Below, piece after piece: positions 1-9,036 of a DNA stretch of 64,000 nt. Every line of letters starts with the position of its first letter. Within the stretch, counting starts at the first letter, position 1. A model generated the notes under the pieces. It saw only the letters and a list, made by a program, of their open reading frames with translations, did not search any database and had not been told where the DNA came from. Made by a program: the position numbers and the translations under genes. Location of the stretch: positions 33,348-97,347 of the forward strand of contig CAXBAF010000014.1 of NCBI GenBank assembly GCA_963973795.1, written 5' to 3'. The DNA comes from UBA1926 sp002337215. GTDB taxonomy: Bacteria; Planctomycetota; Phycisphaerae; Phycisphaerales; UBA1924.

Positions 1-728
1 ACGAAGATCGTCCAGAGCAGGCGGTCGGGACGGTACGCGATCGCAGCGATCAGATAGGGCAGCGGAAGGAGGAACCCCCAAATACGACCCAGACGCGCTC
101 CTGCGATGTCTTCCCGGCGCGCGGCGAGCGTGACCAGCACGATGTAGAACAGGATGGCACGGGCCGGCGTGATCGCGGCCTCGGTGACGCGGACGAGTGC
201 CGCCAGAGCATCTGTCGCCCCGGCTCCCGCGGGGTCGCCCGACCCCATCGCGATGGAAGCGGCGAACAAGTAGACCGTTCCGCGGCACGCTCCCATCAGC
301 AACGACGTCCATGCCGATTTCTTGTGGAGCAGGTCGTAGGCGACAATCAGGATGATGAGCCAGGCAGCCGTCGTGAAGAACGGAACGCGGTTCCCGGGAT
401 GGACGAGGCCGATCAGCAGCGGCGTGAGCACGCCCCCGACGATGGTCGCAGCCGCGGCCCAGGTTGCGAACCGTCGCGAGAGTTTCCCGCGTGGGATGGG
501 ACGGTCCGGCTTGTGTTCCCGGTCCCAATCGGCATCCACGGCGTCGTTGAGCAGCATGCCCCCGGTGTAGAACAGCGACACCGCGAGCGTCGCCACGAGC
601 AGCGGACGGAGCAGCGCGACAGAGTCGGCGTCGCCGGCGTGACCAACAGCGGCGGTCCCGACGAGGACGTTTGTCCAGACCGTCGGCAGGTTGCTGACGC
701 GGGCGGATTCGAGCAGTGGCCTGATCAC
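1..728 (-). CDS. UbiA-family prenyltransferase (3' end beyond window)
   Basis: This is an integral membrane enzyme that transfers a polyprenyl chain to an aromatic or similar acceptor. I translated it by hand because the frame runs off the window. It reads MIRPLLESARVSNLPT..., then hydrophobic segments, and about 60 residues in the first UbiA Asp-rich motif, NDAVDADWDREHKPDRPIP, which binds prenyl diphosphate through Mg2+. Several further hydrophobic helices follow. An in-frame TAA lies three codons before the GTG at 728, so this GTG is the first possible start; no clear Shine-Dalgarno sequence precedes it. The acceptor substrate cannot be told. UbiA, MenA and the decaprenyl-phosphoribose-type branches share this motif. 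The second Asp motif lies outside the window. Confidence 0.85.
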   Translation of the reverse strand, partial: MIRPLLESARVSNLPTVWTNVLVGTAAVGHAGDADSVALLRPLLVATLAVSLFYTGGMLLNDAVDADWDREHKPDRPIPRGKLSRRFATWAAAATIVGGVLTPLLIGLVHPGNRVPFFTTAAWLIILIVAYDLLHKKSAWTSLLMGACRGTVYLFAASIAMGSGDPAGAGATDALAALVRVTEAAITPARAILFYIVLVTLAARREDIAGARLGRIWGFLLPLPYLIAAIAYRPDRLLWTIF

Positions 729-1022
729 CGATGGAGGTTAGCGAACGTCTACCCCATGCGGGCGCGAGTCCGGCGGCATCCGTCAGCACCCGGCAGCACC
801 CGGCATCGGGGGATGAATCCATGCAGGCGGAGGCGCGGCGCGATGCGAGGGAATCCGAACTGCGTGCGCAGGAAACGCGGATCGCCGTCTCGATAACCCG
901 CCGGGGTCGGGTTGTGCGGGTGGAGACGGTCGATCCGCCTGCCCCGCGTTGAACGGTGCTTCTGCCCGCAGGTCCGCCGACCGATAGCCCCCCCGATGGA
1001 ACCCATCCCGGGAGACTCAGTT
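729..1022. other. Divergent intergenic region, about 290 bp
   Basis: This lies between the minus-strand prenyltransferase gene and the plus-strand secretion operon. Promoters for both are expected here, but I found no convincing -35/-10 pair or terminator. The open frames here have no supporting motif. Confidence 0.4.
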
Positions 1023-2774
1023 GTGAAACAAACCCCGCTCCGACTCGCACCTTCGATGAGCGCCGTCTGGCGCGATTGGTACGCCGCGACCACGATCTCT
1101 GCGGCGTGCGGCCTTGTCGCCGTTGTCGTGCTGATCGCGGGTTGGGTGCAGGCCGACGCGAGCGTGTCACGCCGCGCCGTCCGCGACGGGCTCATGGTGA
1201 CCGGGCAGAGCGCCCTCGTATCGGCACCGCGAACGGAGTCCGGCGAGATCGATCAGATCGCCGTCGAGAACGCCCTCGCGAGTGTTGAAGGGATCGAGAA
1301 CGCGCAGTTTCAGCGTTCCCCGGTGCCGCCCTCTGCCGAACGCCCCGGGTATGTCTCCGCCTCGGTTCCGCTCGACGGGGGCACGGGCTTTCTCGTGCTC
1401 GAGAGCGAAGTCGAGAGCGGCATCGGATGGGCGGGCTACTCGACCGCGGGGCTCATCGCGATCGGCGTCGTGGTGCTCGGCGGGTTCGCCGCGATCCGGC
1501 TGGACCGCGGGAACGTCGGCCTGCGCCGCGTCGGGTCTGCGCTCGCCGCGATCGAGGCGGGAGAGACCGACCCTGCGATGCTGACCATTGCACCGCGGTT
1601 CGGGCCGGCCGCGGAATCCTGGAACAGCATCATCGCGACGCGGGATTCACTGGAAGACAACGAAGACACACCTTCAAATGATCGCCGCGACGAACTTGTG
1701 CCCGGCGGGGATATCTCGACGAGCACGCTCGACGCGGTCCCCTACGGCCTGATCGGGCTCGATCGGGGAGGACGGGTCCTGTTCTGCAACGGCGCGGCCG
1801 CGACGATGCTGAGCGTCGATCGTCGAAAAGTCATCGCCGAGCCGATCGATCTGATCGGCGCACTCGAACCGGCTCGTGCCGCGATCGATTCGGTCACCGA
1901 GGGCGTCCGTCCGCGAGCGTCCGAGGAATTTACCGCCGGCGAAACCGGGAGCGAGCACACCCTGCGTGTCGCCATCCGCGGGCTCCGCAAGTCAGACGGC
2001 GCGCACGTACTCGTGCTCGTCGAAGACGTGACGCAGCAGAGGCTTACGGACGCGGCGCGGGATTCGTTCGTTGCCCAGGCGACGCACGAGCTGCGGACGC
2101 CGCTCACGAACATCAAGCTCGCGGCCGAGGAGGCGATCGACGCGGGCGCCGATGACCCCGCGACGGTCACGATGTCGCTGAACATCGTGAATCAGGAGGC
2201 GAGGCGTCTGGAGCGGGTTGTCACCGACATGCTCAGCGTCTCGGAAATGGAGGCGGCTTCGATGTCGCTGAACATCGATGACGTCTCGCCCTCGAAGCTC
2301 CTCGACAACCTCGAGACCGATTACAAGATGCAGGCCGCGGAGCGGGCGATCGAGTTCACGGTCAACAAACCCCCGAAGCTGGAGGCCGTGTTCGGCGATC
2401 GCGAAAAGATCGGTCTGCTGCTGCACAACATCGTCGGCAACGCGATCAAGTACACCCCGGACGGGGGCAGCGTCACGGTGACATCCACGCAAGACGCGGA
2501 CGAATGGGTCGTGGAGGTGCGCGATACGGGCCCCGGCATCGCTCCCGACGAGCAGGCCAAGGTCTTCGAGAAGTTCTACCGCGCCGGCAGCGCGAAGGAA
2601 TCGAACGTCGTCGGTACCGGTCTGGGCCTCGCGCTCGCCGCCGAGATCGCCCGCCTGCACGGGGGCGAGATCACGCTCGACTCGGTGGTGGACGAGGGCA
2701 GCACCTTCACCGTCCGGCTGCCGCGGGGCACGCAGGCCGCGGGTGCCGCGGGGGGACACGCGAAGGCGGCGTAA
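1023..2774 (+). CDS. Membrane sensor histidine kinase with PAS domain
   Basis: This is a 583-residue sensor kinase at the head of the secretion/pilus operon. A transmembrane helix (about 22-43), a periplasmic stretch and a second helix (about 138-160) precede a PAS domain (about 232-350). The HisKA H-box THELRTPL (His near 355) and a HATPase domain follow, with N-box NIVGNAIKYTP, G1 DTGPGI and G2 GTGLGLALA. No receiver domain is fused and no response regulator is adjacent. I chose GTG at 1023 because GGGAG sits 8 nt upstream; the longer frame from 912 has an N-terminus unlike a membrane protein. The STAS gene follows after 9 nt, suggesting that the kinase or its signal acts on the downstream machine. 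The signal sensed is unknown. Confidence 0.9.
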   Translation: MKQTPLRLAPSMSAVWRDWYAATTISAACGLVAVVVLIAGWVQADASVSRRAVRDGLMVTGQSALVSAPRTESGEIDQIAVENALASVEGIENAQFQRSPVPPSAERPGYVSASVPLDGGTGFLVLESEVESGIGWAGYSTAGLIAIGVVVLGGFAAIRLDRGNVGLRRVGSALAAIEAGETDPAMLTIAPRFGPAAESWNSIIATRDSLEDNEDTPSNDRRDELVPGGDISTSTLDAVPYGLIGLDRGGRVLFCNGAAATMLSVDRRKVIAEPIDLIGALEPARAAIDSVTEGVRPRASEEFTAGETGSEHTLRVAIRGLRKSDGAHVLVLVEDVTQQRLTDAARDSFVAQATHELRTPLTNIKLAAEEAIDAGADDPATVTMSLNIVNQEARRLERVVTDMLSVSEMEAASMSLNIDDVSPSKLLDNLETDYKMQAAERAIEFTVNKPPKLEAVFGDREKIGLLLHNIVGNAIKYTPDGGSVTVTSTQDADEWVVEVRDTGPGIAPDEQAKVFEKFYRAGSAKESNVVGTGLGLALAAEIARLHGGEITLDSVVDEGSTFTVRLPRGTQAAGAAGGHAKAA

Positions 2775-2783
2775 GGGAACCTC

Positions 2784-3119
2784 ATGGACTTCAGCGAGCA
2801 AAAACAGGGAGCGGTCGTCGTGTTCCGGCCGGGCGGTCCGCTGACGCAGACCGAGGCGGAGGTGTTCCTCGAGCGGTTCCGCAAGGCGATCAGCGCGTCG
2901 ATGGGCAAGTGCGTGCTCGACGCGAGCGATATCTCGTACATCGACAGCGCGGGCATCGAAGCGATGCTCGATCTGAGTGATGGGATGGCGGACCTGGGGC
3001 AGAGCCTGAAGGTCTCGCACGTGAACGAAACACTGCGTGAGACGTTTGATCTCACGCGCACGGCGTCGGCGTTCGAGTACTTCGACGACATCAACGCGGC
3101 GGTAAGGAGCTATCTGTGA
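2784..3119 (+). CDS. STAS-domain protein (anti-sigma factor antagonist type)
   Basis: This is a 111-residue single STAS domain like SpoIIAA/RsbV. Such proteins are phosphorylated on a Ser by an RsbW-type kinase and bind that kinase when dephosphorylated. The phospho-acceptor motif is ISYIDSAG, with Ser55 the expected site. AAGGGA lies upstream of the ATG. The gene sits 9 nt after the histidine kinase gene and overlaps gspE by 4 nt (GTGA), so the three are co-transcribed. Its kinase partner could be the RsbW-like protein encoded at 25363-25806; that is an inference. Confidence 0.88.
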   Translation: MDFSEQKQGAVVVFRPGGPLTQTEAEVFLERFRKAISASMGKCVLDASDISYIDSAGIEAMLDLSDGMADLGQSLKVSHVNETLRETFDLTRTASAFEYFDDINAAVRSYL

Positions 3120-4897
3120 GCGGCGACGGGCGCGTCCGAATCGGCGATGCTCTGGTCGCGTCCGGCGCGGTCAGCGAGGAGCAGCTGCGCCGCGCGCTCG
3201 CGGAGCAGCGGACCACGGGGCGCCGCGTCGGCGAACTGCTCGTCGAGCAGGGGATCGTCACACCCGGCGCGCTGGTGCAGGCACTGGCGGCGGTTCAGGG
3301 TGTGCCCGGCTGCCGGCTGCGGCACGGCCTGATCGACCCAACGCTGGTCAAGCTGATCGGCCAGGAAGAGTGCGAGCGTCTGCGCTGCATCCCGATGTTC
3401 CGTGTCCGCGGAACGCTGACGGTCGCGATGGCGGACCCCAAGAGCCTTCCCGCGATCGACCGACTCGCCAGCCTGACCGATCAGAACATCCAGCCCGTGC
3501 TGGCACTCGAGAGCGACATCCTCGAGTTTGTTCGCAAATACTCTGGCGAGAACGTCGATGTCGATGAGTTCCTGACATCGCTGACAGAATCGGATGTCGA
3601 GGTCGTCGAGCGCGAGGCTATCGACGAACACGACGCGACGGACCTCGACCACATGGTCGACGGGAGCCCGATCGTCAACCTCGTCAACGTCGCGCTGCTG
3701 ACCGCTGTGCGGGACGGGGCAAGCGACATCCACATCGAGCCGAGCCAGCGCGGAACCAGGATCCGGTACCGCATCGACGGAATGCTGCGGGACCTGATGC
3801 GTCCGCCTCCCGGCATGCACTCGGCCATCGTGAGCCGGGTGAAGGTCATCGGGAAGATGGACATCGCCGAGAAGCGGCTCCCGCAGGAGGGACGCGTGCG
3901 GATCGTCGCCGAGAGCCGGGAGATCGATCTCCGTGTCTCGAGCATGCCGACGCTGCTTGGCGAGAAGCTCGTGGTCCGCGTGCTCGACAAGAGCAACCTG
4001 CACGTCGATATGAACGAGCTGGGCCTGCGGGAGGAGCCCCTTGGCAAGCTGGTCAAATCGCTCCGTCAGCCGCACGGCATGGTGCTCGTCACCGGACCGA
4101 CCGGCAGCGGCAAGACGACGACGCTCTACTCGGCGCTCGATCTGCTGCGGAGCGCGGAGAGCAACATCCTCACCGTCGAAGACCCCGTCGAATATCAGCT
4201 CGACATGGTCAACCAGATCCAGGTGAACGAGCAGATCGGGCTGACGTTTGCCCGTGCGCTGCGGTCGATCCTCCGCCAGGACCCCGACATCATCATGGTC
4301 GGCGAGGTCCGCGACGAGGTGACGGCCCGCGTCGCCGTGCAGGCCGCGCTCACGGGCCACCTCGTGCTCGCGACGATCCACACCAACGACGCCCCGGGCA
4401 CGATCGCCCGCCTGCGCGACATGTCCATCGAGTCGTACCTGATCGCGAGTTCGCTGAACGGCGTCGTCGCCCAGCGGCTCGCGCGGACGGCGTGCCAGTC
4501 GTGTGTGACCTCGTACTACCCGCCCGAGAAGGTGCTCATGGAGGCTCGTCTCGATCCGAAGCGGTCGGGCTCGTTCCGTCACGGAACCGGCTGCCAGCAG
4601 TGCCACAACTCCGGCTTCAAGGGCCGGACCGGCATCTACGAGGTTCTCGAAGTGTGCGACGAGATGCGTCGCGCGATCACGGCGGATGCCGAGACCTCGG
4701 CGATCCGTGAGATCCACCATCGGGGAGGTGGCAAGAGCCTGCGTGAAGAGGGTGTGCTCGTCTCGCTGAACGGCATGACAAGTCTCGAAGAAGTCCTGCG
4801 GGTCACGCGGGGCGAGGACGACATGGAGGCCGAGGCGATCCCGCCGGCGCCGGCCGTGCCGACCGATGGCATCGACAGCGGGAGGGCCGCCGCGTGA
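3116..4897 (+). CDS. gspE: GspE/PilB-type secretion or pilus assembly ATPase
   Basis: This 593-residue protein is the cytoplasmic hexameric ATPase that drives pilin or pseudopilin extension. An N-terminal GspE_N/MshEN-like domain (about 1-150) precedes the ATPase domain with Walker A GPTGSGKTTT (near 327), the Asp box and Walker B region RQDPDIIMVGEVRD (near 388-400), and a zinc-binding CxxC...CxxC pair (near 460 and 493), which is typical of GspE and PilB. The start is GTG at 3116 with AAGGAG 6 nt upstream, overlapping the STAS stop. The next gene (gspF) starts inside its stop codon. PilT-type retraction ATPases lack the long N-terminal domain, so this is an extension ATPase. Confidence 0.96.
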   Translation: MSGDGRVRIGDALVASGAVSEEQLRRALAEQRTTGRRVGELLVEQGIVTPGALVQALAAVQGVPGCRLRHGLIDPTLVKLIGQEECERLRCIPMFRVRGTLTVAMADPKSLPAIDRLASLTDQNIQPVLALESDILEFVRKYSGENVDVDEFLTSLTESDVEVVEREAIDEHDATDLDHMVDGSPIVNLVNVALLTAVRDGASDIHIEPSQRGTRIRYRIDGMLRDLMRPPPGMHSAIVSRVKVIGKMDIAEKRLPQEGRVRIVAESREIDLRVSSMPTLLGEKLVVRVLDKSNLHVDMNELGLREEPLGKLVKSLRQPHGMVLVTGPTGSGKTTTLYSALDLLRSAESNILTVEDPVEYQLDMVNQIQVNEQIGLTFARALRSILRQDPDIIMVGEVRDEVTARVAVQAALTGHLVLATIHTNDAPGTIARLRDMSIESYLIASSLNGVVAQRLARTACQSCVTSYYPPEKVLMEARLDPKRSGSFRHGTGCQQCHNSGFKGRTGIYEVLEVCDEMRRAITADAETSAIREIHHRGGGKSLREEGVLVSLNGMTSLEEVLRVTRGEDDMEAEAIPPAPAVPTDGIDSGRAAA

Positions 4898-6132
4898 ACA
4901 AGTACAGCTATCAGGGATACGAATCCAGCGGCACGGTCAAGCGGGGGCAGGTCGAGGCGGCGTCGTCCGACGAGGCACGCGAGAAACTGTCGAGGCAGGG
5001 CCTTTTCGTCACCGAGCTCACAAAGGCCGGGTCCGAGGCGGCCGACGAAGACGCGCGCCGCGGCGGCGCCCGGGCGCCCTGGAAGATCATGAAGCGGCTG
5101 AGCCGCCTCTGCGAGTTCAGCCGGCAGCTCTCCGTGCTTGTCTCGACGGGAACACCCCTGGTGCAGGCGTTGTCTGCAGTCGAGCGGCAGGCCTCGGATG
5201 ACGAGTGGAAGGCGATCCTCCGCGATCTCCGCGAACGCGTCGAACAGGGTTCCTCCCTCGCCGAGGCGATGATGGAGCACCCGGTGGAGTTCGACGCGCT
5301 GACCCACAGCCTGATCGCCGCGGGTGAGAGCGCGGGCAACATGCCCGAGATGCTCAAGCGGCTCGGCGGCATCGCGCGACAGCGCCAGAAAACCATGCAG
5401 ACGGTCATGGGCGCGATGCTCTACCCCTGCCTGCTGATCATGGTGTCCTTCATCGTGATCGTCGTCATGCTCGTCTTCGTCGTGCCACGGTTCGCGGGCA
5501 TGTTCGAATCGCTCGACGCCAAGCTCCCTTCGACGACCGCGTTCCTGCTGATGCTGGGCGACATGATCCGCGCGTGGTGGTTTGTCATCGTTCCGGTCGT
5601 CGTCGGCGTTCCGATCGCCATCTTCTTCGCGCTCTCGAAACCGGCCGGCCGCCGGTTCGCGGATCGAGCGATGGTCACGCTCCCGGTGCTCGGTCCGGTC
5701 GCCCGTTCGCTCAGTCTCGCCCGCATCGCCCGCCTTCTCGGCACGCTCCTGACGAGCCACGTCAAGCTGCTCGAGGCTCTCGAACTGACGCGCCAGGCGT
5801 GCGGAAACTCGCTCTATCGTGAGCTGCTCACCAGCGCGAGCGCGAAGGTAACAACGGGCGAGGATCTCGCCCGCGTGTTCACAAACAACAAGCTCATCTC
5901 GCCCGCATTCGCGGAGACCGTCCGCAACGGCGAGCAAACCGGCAGGCTCGGTGAAGCCCTCACCGGGCTGAGCGTCTTCATGGATGAGGACAACGAGACC
6001 GCGGTCAAGTCGCTGACGTCTCTGATCGAACCGATCATCCTCGTTGTGCTCGGCGTCGTCGTCGGGTTTGTCGCCCTCTCGCTCTTCTTGCCGCTCTTCG
6101 ATCTCACCGCTTCGGCAGGAGGCCCCAAATGA
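4894..6132 (+). CDS. gspF: GspF/PilC-type inner-membrane platform protein
   Basis: This is a 412-residue polytopic protein with two T2SSF domains (about 70-195 and 275-400), each followed by strongly hydrophobic segments (for example LLIMVSFIVIVVMLVFVV). It anchors the assembly ATPase and the growing pseudopilus in the inner membrane. The N-terminal part has the usual cytoplasmic start NKYSYQGYESSG. The GTG start overlaps the gspE stop by 4 nt, and pilM starts at its own stop (ATGA). The length matches the family. Confidence 0.96.
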   Translation: MNKYSYQGYESSGTVKRGQVEAASSDEAREKLSRQGLFVTELTKAGSEAADEDARRGGARAPWKIMKRLSRLCEFSRQLSVLVSTGTPLVQALSAVERQASDDEWKAILRDLRERVEQGSSLAEAMMEHPVEFDALTHSLIAAGESAGNMPEMLKRLGGIARQRQKTMQTVMGAMLYPCLLIMVSFIVIVVMLVFVVPRFAGMFESLDAKLPSTTAFLLMLGDMIRAWWFVIVPVVVGVPIAIFFALSKPAGRRFADRAMVTLPVLGPVARSLSLARIARLLGTLLTSHVKLLEALELTRQACGNSLYRELLTSASAKVTTGEDLARVFTNNKLISPAFAETVRNGEQTGRLGEALTGLSVFMDEDNETAVKSLTSLIEPIILVVLGVVVGFVALSLFLPLFDLTASAGGPK

Positions 6133-7160
6133 AACGCTGCCCTCCGATCGGGGTCGATCTCGGCGCCCACTCGATCAAGGCCGTGCAGTTCGACCCGGGA
6201 GGCGGTGTCGTCGCCGCAGCGGATATCGCGCGGCAGGACCCTTCACTGCCGATCAACGAGACGGACATTGTGCACCTGCGCGGCGTCCTCTACCGACGCG
6301 GCTTCATGGGATCGCGCATTGTCCTCGGGGCCCCAAAATCGATGATCCAACGGGTCACGCTCGATCTCCCGCCTCTCGATTCGGGCGCCCCGATCGAGCA
6401 GATTGCCCAGTCCGAACTGTGCCGGCAGCGCGAGCTCCTACCGGGTTCGTTCGAGTTCCGCTGGCACGAATCGCCGCAACCCCCGCGGCACGCCTCCGGT
6501 GCACGCGCGGTGACGGAACTGTGCACCCATCAATCCGCGAACTCGCTGCTCGACCTTATCGAAGCCCAGGGATTCGATCCCGTCGCCCTGCACAGCCAGT
6601 CCACCGCGTACGCGGCGCTCGCGACGAGCAACGGCTCGGCCGCGACCGTCGCGGTTGTCGACCTGGGGTGGTCCGATGCCACGATCCTCACCGCACGACG
6701 CGGGGAGGTCCGGTTCATCCGGGCCGTCTCCAGCGCGGGCCTGGGTGCGCTCGTTGGCTCCGAACGGTGGCTCGCCGAGTCGCTGGGCGACGCACTCCGT
6801 GACGCGCTCATCGAAGGAGACTCGAGCCCGCTCGCCGAACCCGAGTTTGAGACGCTCCTCAAGCGGTACCGCGCCAGTGTGGGCGCCGAGATCAGATCGT
6901 CGGTCGAGTACCTGGAGGGCTGCAACGACGAAGAAGTGCCTTCAACGCTCATCGTGCTGGGCGGCGGCTCGGTCGTGCCCGGCGTCCGCGAAGATCTCAT
7001 CCGGATCGTGGGCCGCGCCGAGCCGGCGGGTCTTGTGGATATCAGTGCGGGCATCGGCATCGCCGGGGCGCTCGCGTCGAGCGGTTCCAGGGCGATCCCC
7101 TCGGAAGACGCAGAAGATATCAATGCCGAAGCACACGCTCACGGGAAGGCGGCCGCATGA
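6129..7160 (+). CDS. pilM: PilM-like actin-fold assembly protein
   Basis: This 343-residue protein has the actin/FtsA-like fold of PilM (GspL cytoplasmic domain). The phosphate-1 motif is GVDLGAHSIKAVQ near the N-terminus, the phosphate-2 motif VVDLGWSDATIL lies near residue 177, and the adenosine motif VLGGGSVVPGVRE is near 278. It would sit on the inner face of the membrane and bind the N-terminus of PilN. AGGAGG lies 5 nt before the ATG. ATGA overlaps join it to gspF and pilN. Confidence 0.93.
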   Translation: MKRCPPIGVDLGAHSIKAVQFDPGGGVVAAADIARQDPSLPINETDIVHLRGVLYRRGFMGSRIVLGAPKSMIQRVTLDLPPLDSGAPIEQIAQSELCRQRELLPGSFEFRWHESPQPPRHASGARAVTELCTHQSANSLLDLIEAQGFDPVALHSQSTAYAALATSNGSAATVAVVDLGWSDATILTARRGEVRFIRAVSSAGLGALVGSERWLAESLGDALRDALIEGDSSPLAEPEFETLLKRYRASVGAEIRSSVEYLEGCNDEEVPSTLIVLGGGSVVPGVREDLIRIVGRAEPAGLVDISAGIGIAGALASSGSRAIPSEDAEDINAEAHAHGKAAA

Positions 7161-7738
7161 ACCACGCCATCTCATTCATGCCTGTGCCGCGGCGGATCGC
7201 CCGCCGGCAGCGCAGCCGAAAAAATGTCTGGATCGCGATCAATGCGGTCGGGTTGCTGCTCGGGGGTACCGCGATCGCCGCGACGCGTTCGCAACTCCAG
7301 CGGTCGGAATCCAGCGCGATGCAGGCGACCGACGCGGCGCAGGCCCGCCTCGATTCCATCGTCGAGGAGCAAATCACGCTTGCCGCCGAGCTCACGCGAA
7401 TCGAATCGCGTCTGGTCGCCCACGCCGAGGCGACGCAACACCCCGACTGGAGCATCCTGCTCGCCTACATCTCACGGATCGGTGCCGACGAGATCGCACT
7501 GGAGGGTTTCGTGCTCGAACGCGGCGACAGCGCGGACGTGTACTCGGTGGCCCTCGCGGGCGCCGCACGCTCCCAGAACGCGGTGACGCGATTCCTGCTC
7601 GCCCTCGAACGCTCCGGCGTCTTCGCGAGCACGACGCTCGTCCGCAGCAATCGAACCGACGCGGGAACCTACACCTTCGCGATCGCGTGCCGGATCGGCG
7701 AGGAGCCGGCACCGCCGCCGGAGGAGGAGAACGGATGA
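7157..7738 (+). CDS. pilN: PilN-like inner-membrane alignment protein
   Basis: This is a 193-residue bitopic protein with a short basic N-terminus, one transmembrane helix (about 24-43), a coiled-coil-prone stretch (about 45-90) and a small periplasmic domain, the layout of PilN and of the GspL C-terminal part. The sequence is divergent and the call depends on its position between pilM and the PilO-like gene. ATGA overlaps join both neighbours. The C-terminal tail is Pro/Glu-rich. Confidence 0.85.
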   Translation: MNHAISFMPVPRRIARRQRSRKNVWIAINAVGLLLGGTAIAATRSQLQRSESSAMQATDAAQARLDSIVEEQITLAAELTRIESRLVAHAEATQHPDWSILLAYISRIGADEIALEGFVLERGDSADVYSVALAGAARSQNAVTRFLLALERSGVFASTTLVRSNRTDAGTYTFAIACRIGEEPAPPPEEENG

Positions 7739-8280
7739 GCGGGATCACCGACCCATCGGTCTTCAAAATCGACGCAATCGGCGGCCTGTGCGCCGCGGGC
7801 GTGCTCGCCGCGGTCGTGCTCCTCGCTGCCGCGCCGGCGATCACGGAAAAACGCGAGCGGGCCGCACGAGAAAGCCATCTCATCGAACTGCGAGCGGAGA
7901 CCGACCACGCGGTCAGCGTTCTGCGAGAGACGAGGACGCGCCTCCGCCGCAGCGAGCAGGAGAGCGAGCAACTGCCCGACCATCTGAAAGCCGAGCACGA
8001 CCTCAACCAGCGCATCGCGCAGATCGTTGACGACACGGAAGCCCACGGGCTCGCGGTCCAGACGATCCTGCCGGGGGAGCCCGAGCGCGGGGACCGATAC
8101 ACACGGACCCCGATCGAGCTCAGCACCAGGGCGCCGATCGATGCCATCGCCCGATACCTCCACGACCTGCACGCGTCGTCGCCCGACCTGGAACTGACGA
8201 GCCTGGAGATCCGTGAGCCCGACGAATCCGGGATGCTGAACACACTGATCCGCGCAGAGTGGATCACCCTCACAAACTGA
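7735..8280 (+). CDS. PilO/GspM-like inner-membrane protein
   Basis: This 181-residue protein has one transmembrane helix (about 14-32), a long Arg/Glu-rich coiled coil (about 35-100) and a ferredoxin-like periplasmic C-terminal part, which is the PilO/GspM architecture. Its ATG overlaps the pilN stop (ATGA). The reading frame stays open far upstream inside pilM and pilN, but those codons belong to the other genes. With PilM and PilN it would form the alignment subcomplex. Confidence 0.82.
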   Translation: MSGITDPSVFKIDAIGGLCAAGVLAAVVLLAAAPAITEKRERAARESHLIELRAETDHAVSVLRETRTRLRRSEQESEQLPDHLKAEHDLNQRIAQIVDDTEAHGLAVQTILPGEPERGDRYTRTPIELSTRAPIDAIARYLHDLHASSPDLELTSLEIREPDESGMLNTLIRAEWITLTN

Positions 8281-8346
8281 CCGTCTCGGGGGATCATCCC
8301 TCCGATCAGGGTGGCATCCGAGCACCTGAATCTGATGGTGTTCCCC

Positions 8347-8904
8347 ATGGGGATGCCTTCACGAAAATTCTTGCTGCTCGGGATCGCGGGCGTCGCCGGT
8401 ATGGCGATGCTCGCCGATCAGACGCTCCTTTCCAAGGCCTCGGCCGGGCTCGGAGAGCTCAGCGGTGTCGTCGCGGAAGTCAAAAAAATCCAGACGATCG
8501 CGTCGTCGCTCGAATCGGGCGATCCGAACGCGTTGCAGGGCCTTCTCGAAACACTCGCCACCGACGAGGGCGTCACGCCCGGCGAGGCAAGCCCCGATCT
8601 GTTCGGGCTCGCCTCGTTCATGCCCGCCCTGGCATCGGCGACAGCCGAGAACGAGGCGGACGGCGGCGATCCGATCGCCGAACTTCTCGCCGGACCGACG
8701 AGGGCCGAGGCGTCTTCAAGGCCCGCCGCCCCCGCCGGGCGTGTGACCATGGTCCTGAACGCGTCGAACGGCGGCATCGCCGTGATCGACGGGAATCCCA
8801 TCCGCGCCGGCCAGACAATCGACGGCATGACACTGCTCCGCGTTCACGAGGACGGCGTCACGGTCCGAAAAAACGAGTCCGAGACATTCCTGTCGCTGCG
8901 GTGA
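8347..8904 (+). CDS. GspB/PilP-like periplasmic protein
   Basis: This protein of about 185 residues has a basic start and one membrane helix (SRKFLLLGIAGVAGMAML), a low-complexity middle, and a C-terminal domain of about 55 residues with the pattern 'I-N-G-x-x-I-x-x-G-x-x-I-x-G-x-x-L...G-V' (GNPIRAGQTIDGMTLLRVHE). That pattern resembles the T2SSB/PilP C-terminal domain that contacts the secretin. The start is uncertain: GTG 8311, ATG 8335, 8347 and 8353 are all in frame and none has a good Shine-Dalgarno sequence. I prefer 8347 because it places the membrane helix at the N-terminus. This is the likely link between the inner-membrane complex and the secretin encoded at 21139. Confidence 0.65.
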   Translation: MGMPSRKFLLLGIAGVAGMAMLADQTLLSKASAGLGELSGVVAEVKKIQTIASSLESGDPNALQGLLETLATDEGVTPGEASPDLFGLASFMPALASATAENEADGGDPIAELLAGPTRAEASSRPAAPAGRVTMVLNASNGGIAVIDGNPIRAGQTIDGMTLLRVHEDGVTVRKNESETFLSLR

Positions 8905-8995
8905 GGGTTGTGACGGTTGGGCGGGACACGAGGGCGTATCGGAACAGTCCGGCTCGGTGCATTGCTCAGGTCCGTGGTTCATTTTGTCGAAACCT

Positions 8996-9036
8996 TCTCC
9001 AGATCGAGTATCCAAACACTTTCTGGAGATCATGAA
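8996..9036 (+). promoter_or_regulatory. Hairpin sequestering the gspG ribosome binding site
   Basis: TCTCCAGA (8996-9003) and TCTGGAGA (9022-9029) are a perfect 8-bp inverted repeat separated by 18 nt. The right arm contains the GGAG (9025-9028) that serves gspG, 8 nt before its ATG at 9037. If the RNA folds this way, the site is closed. It lies in the only sizeable gap (132 nt) of the operon, just before the predicted major pseudopilin. Confidence 0.5.
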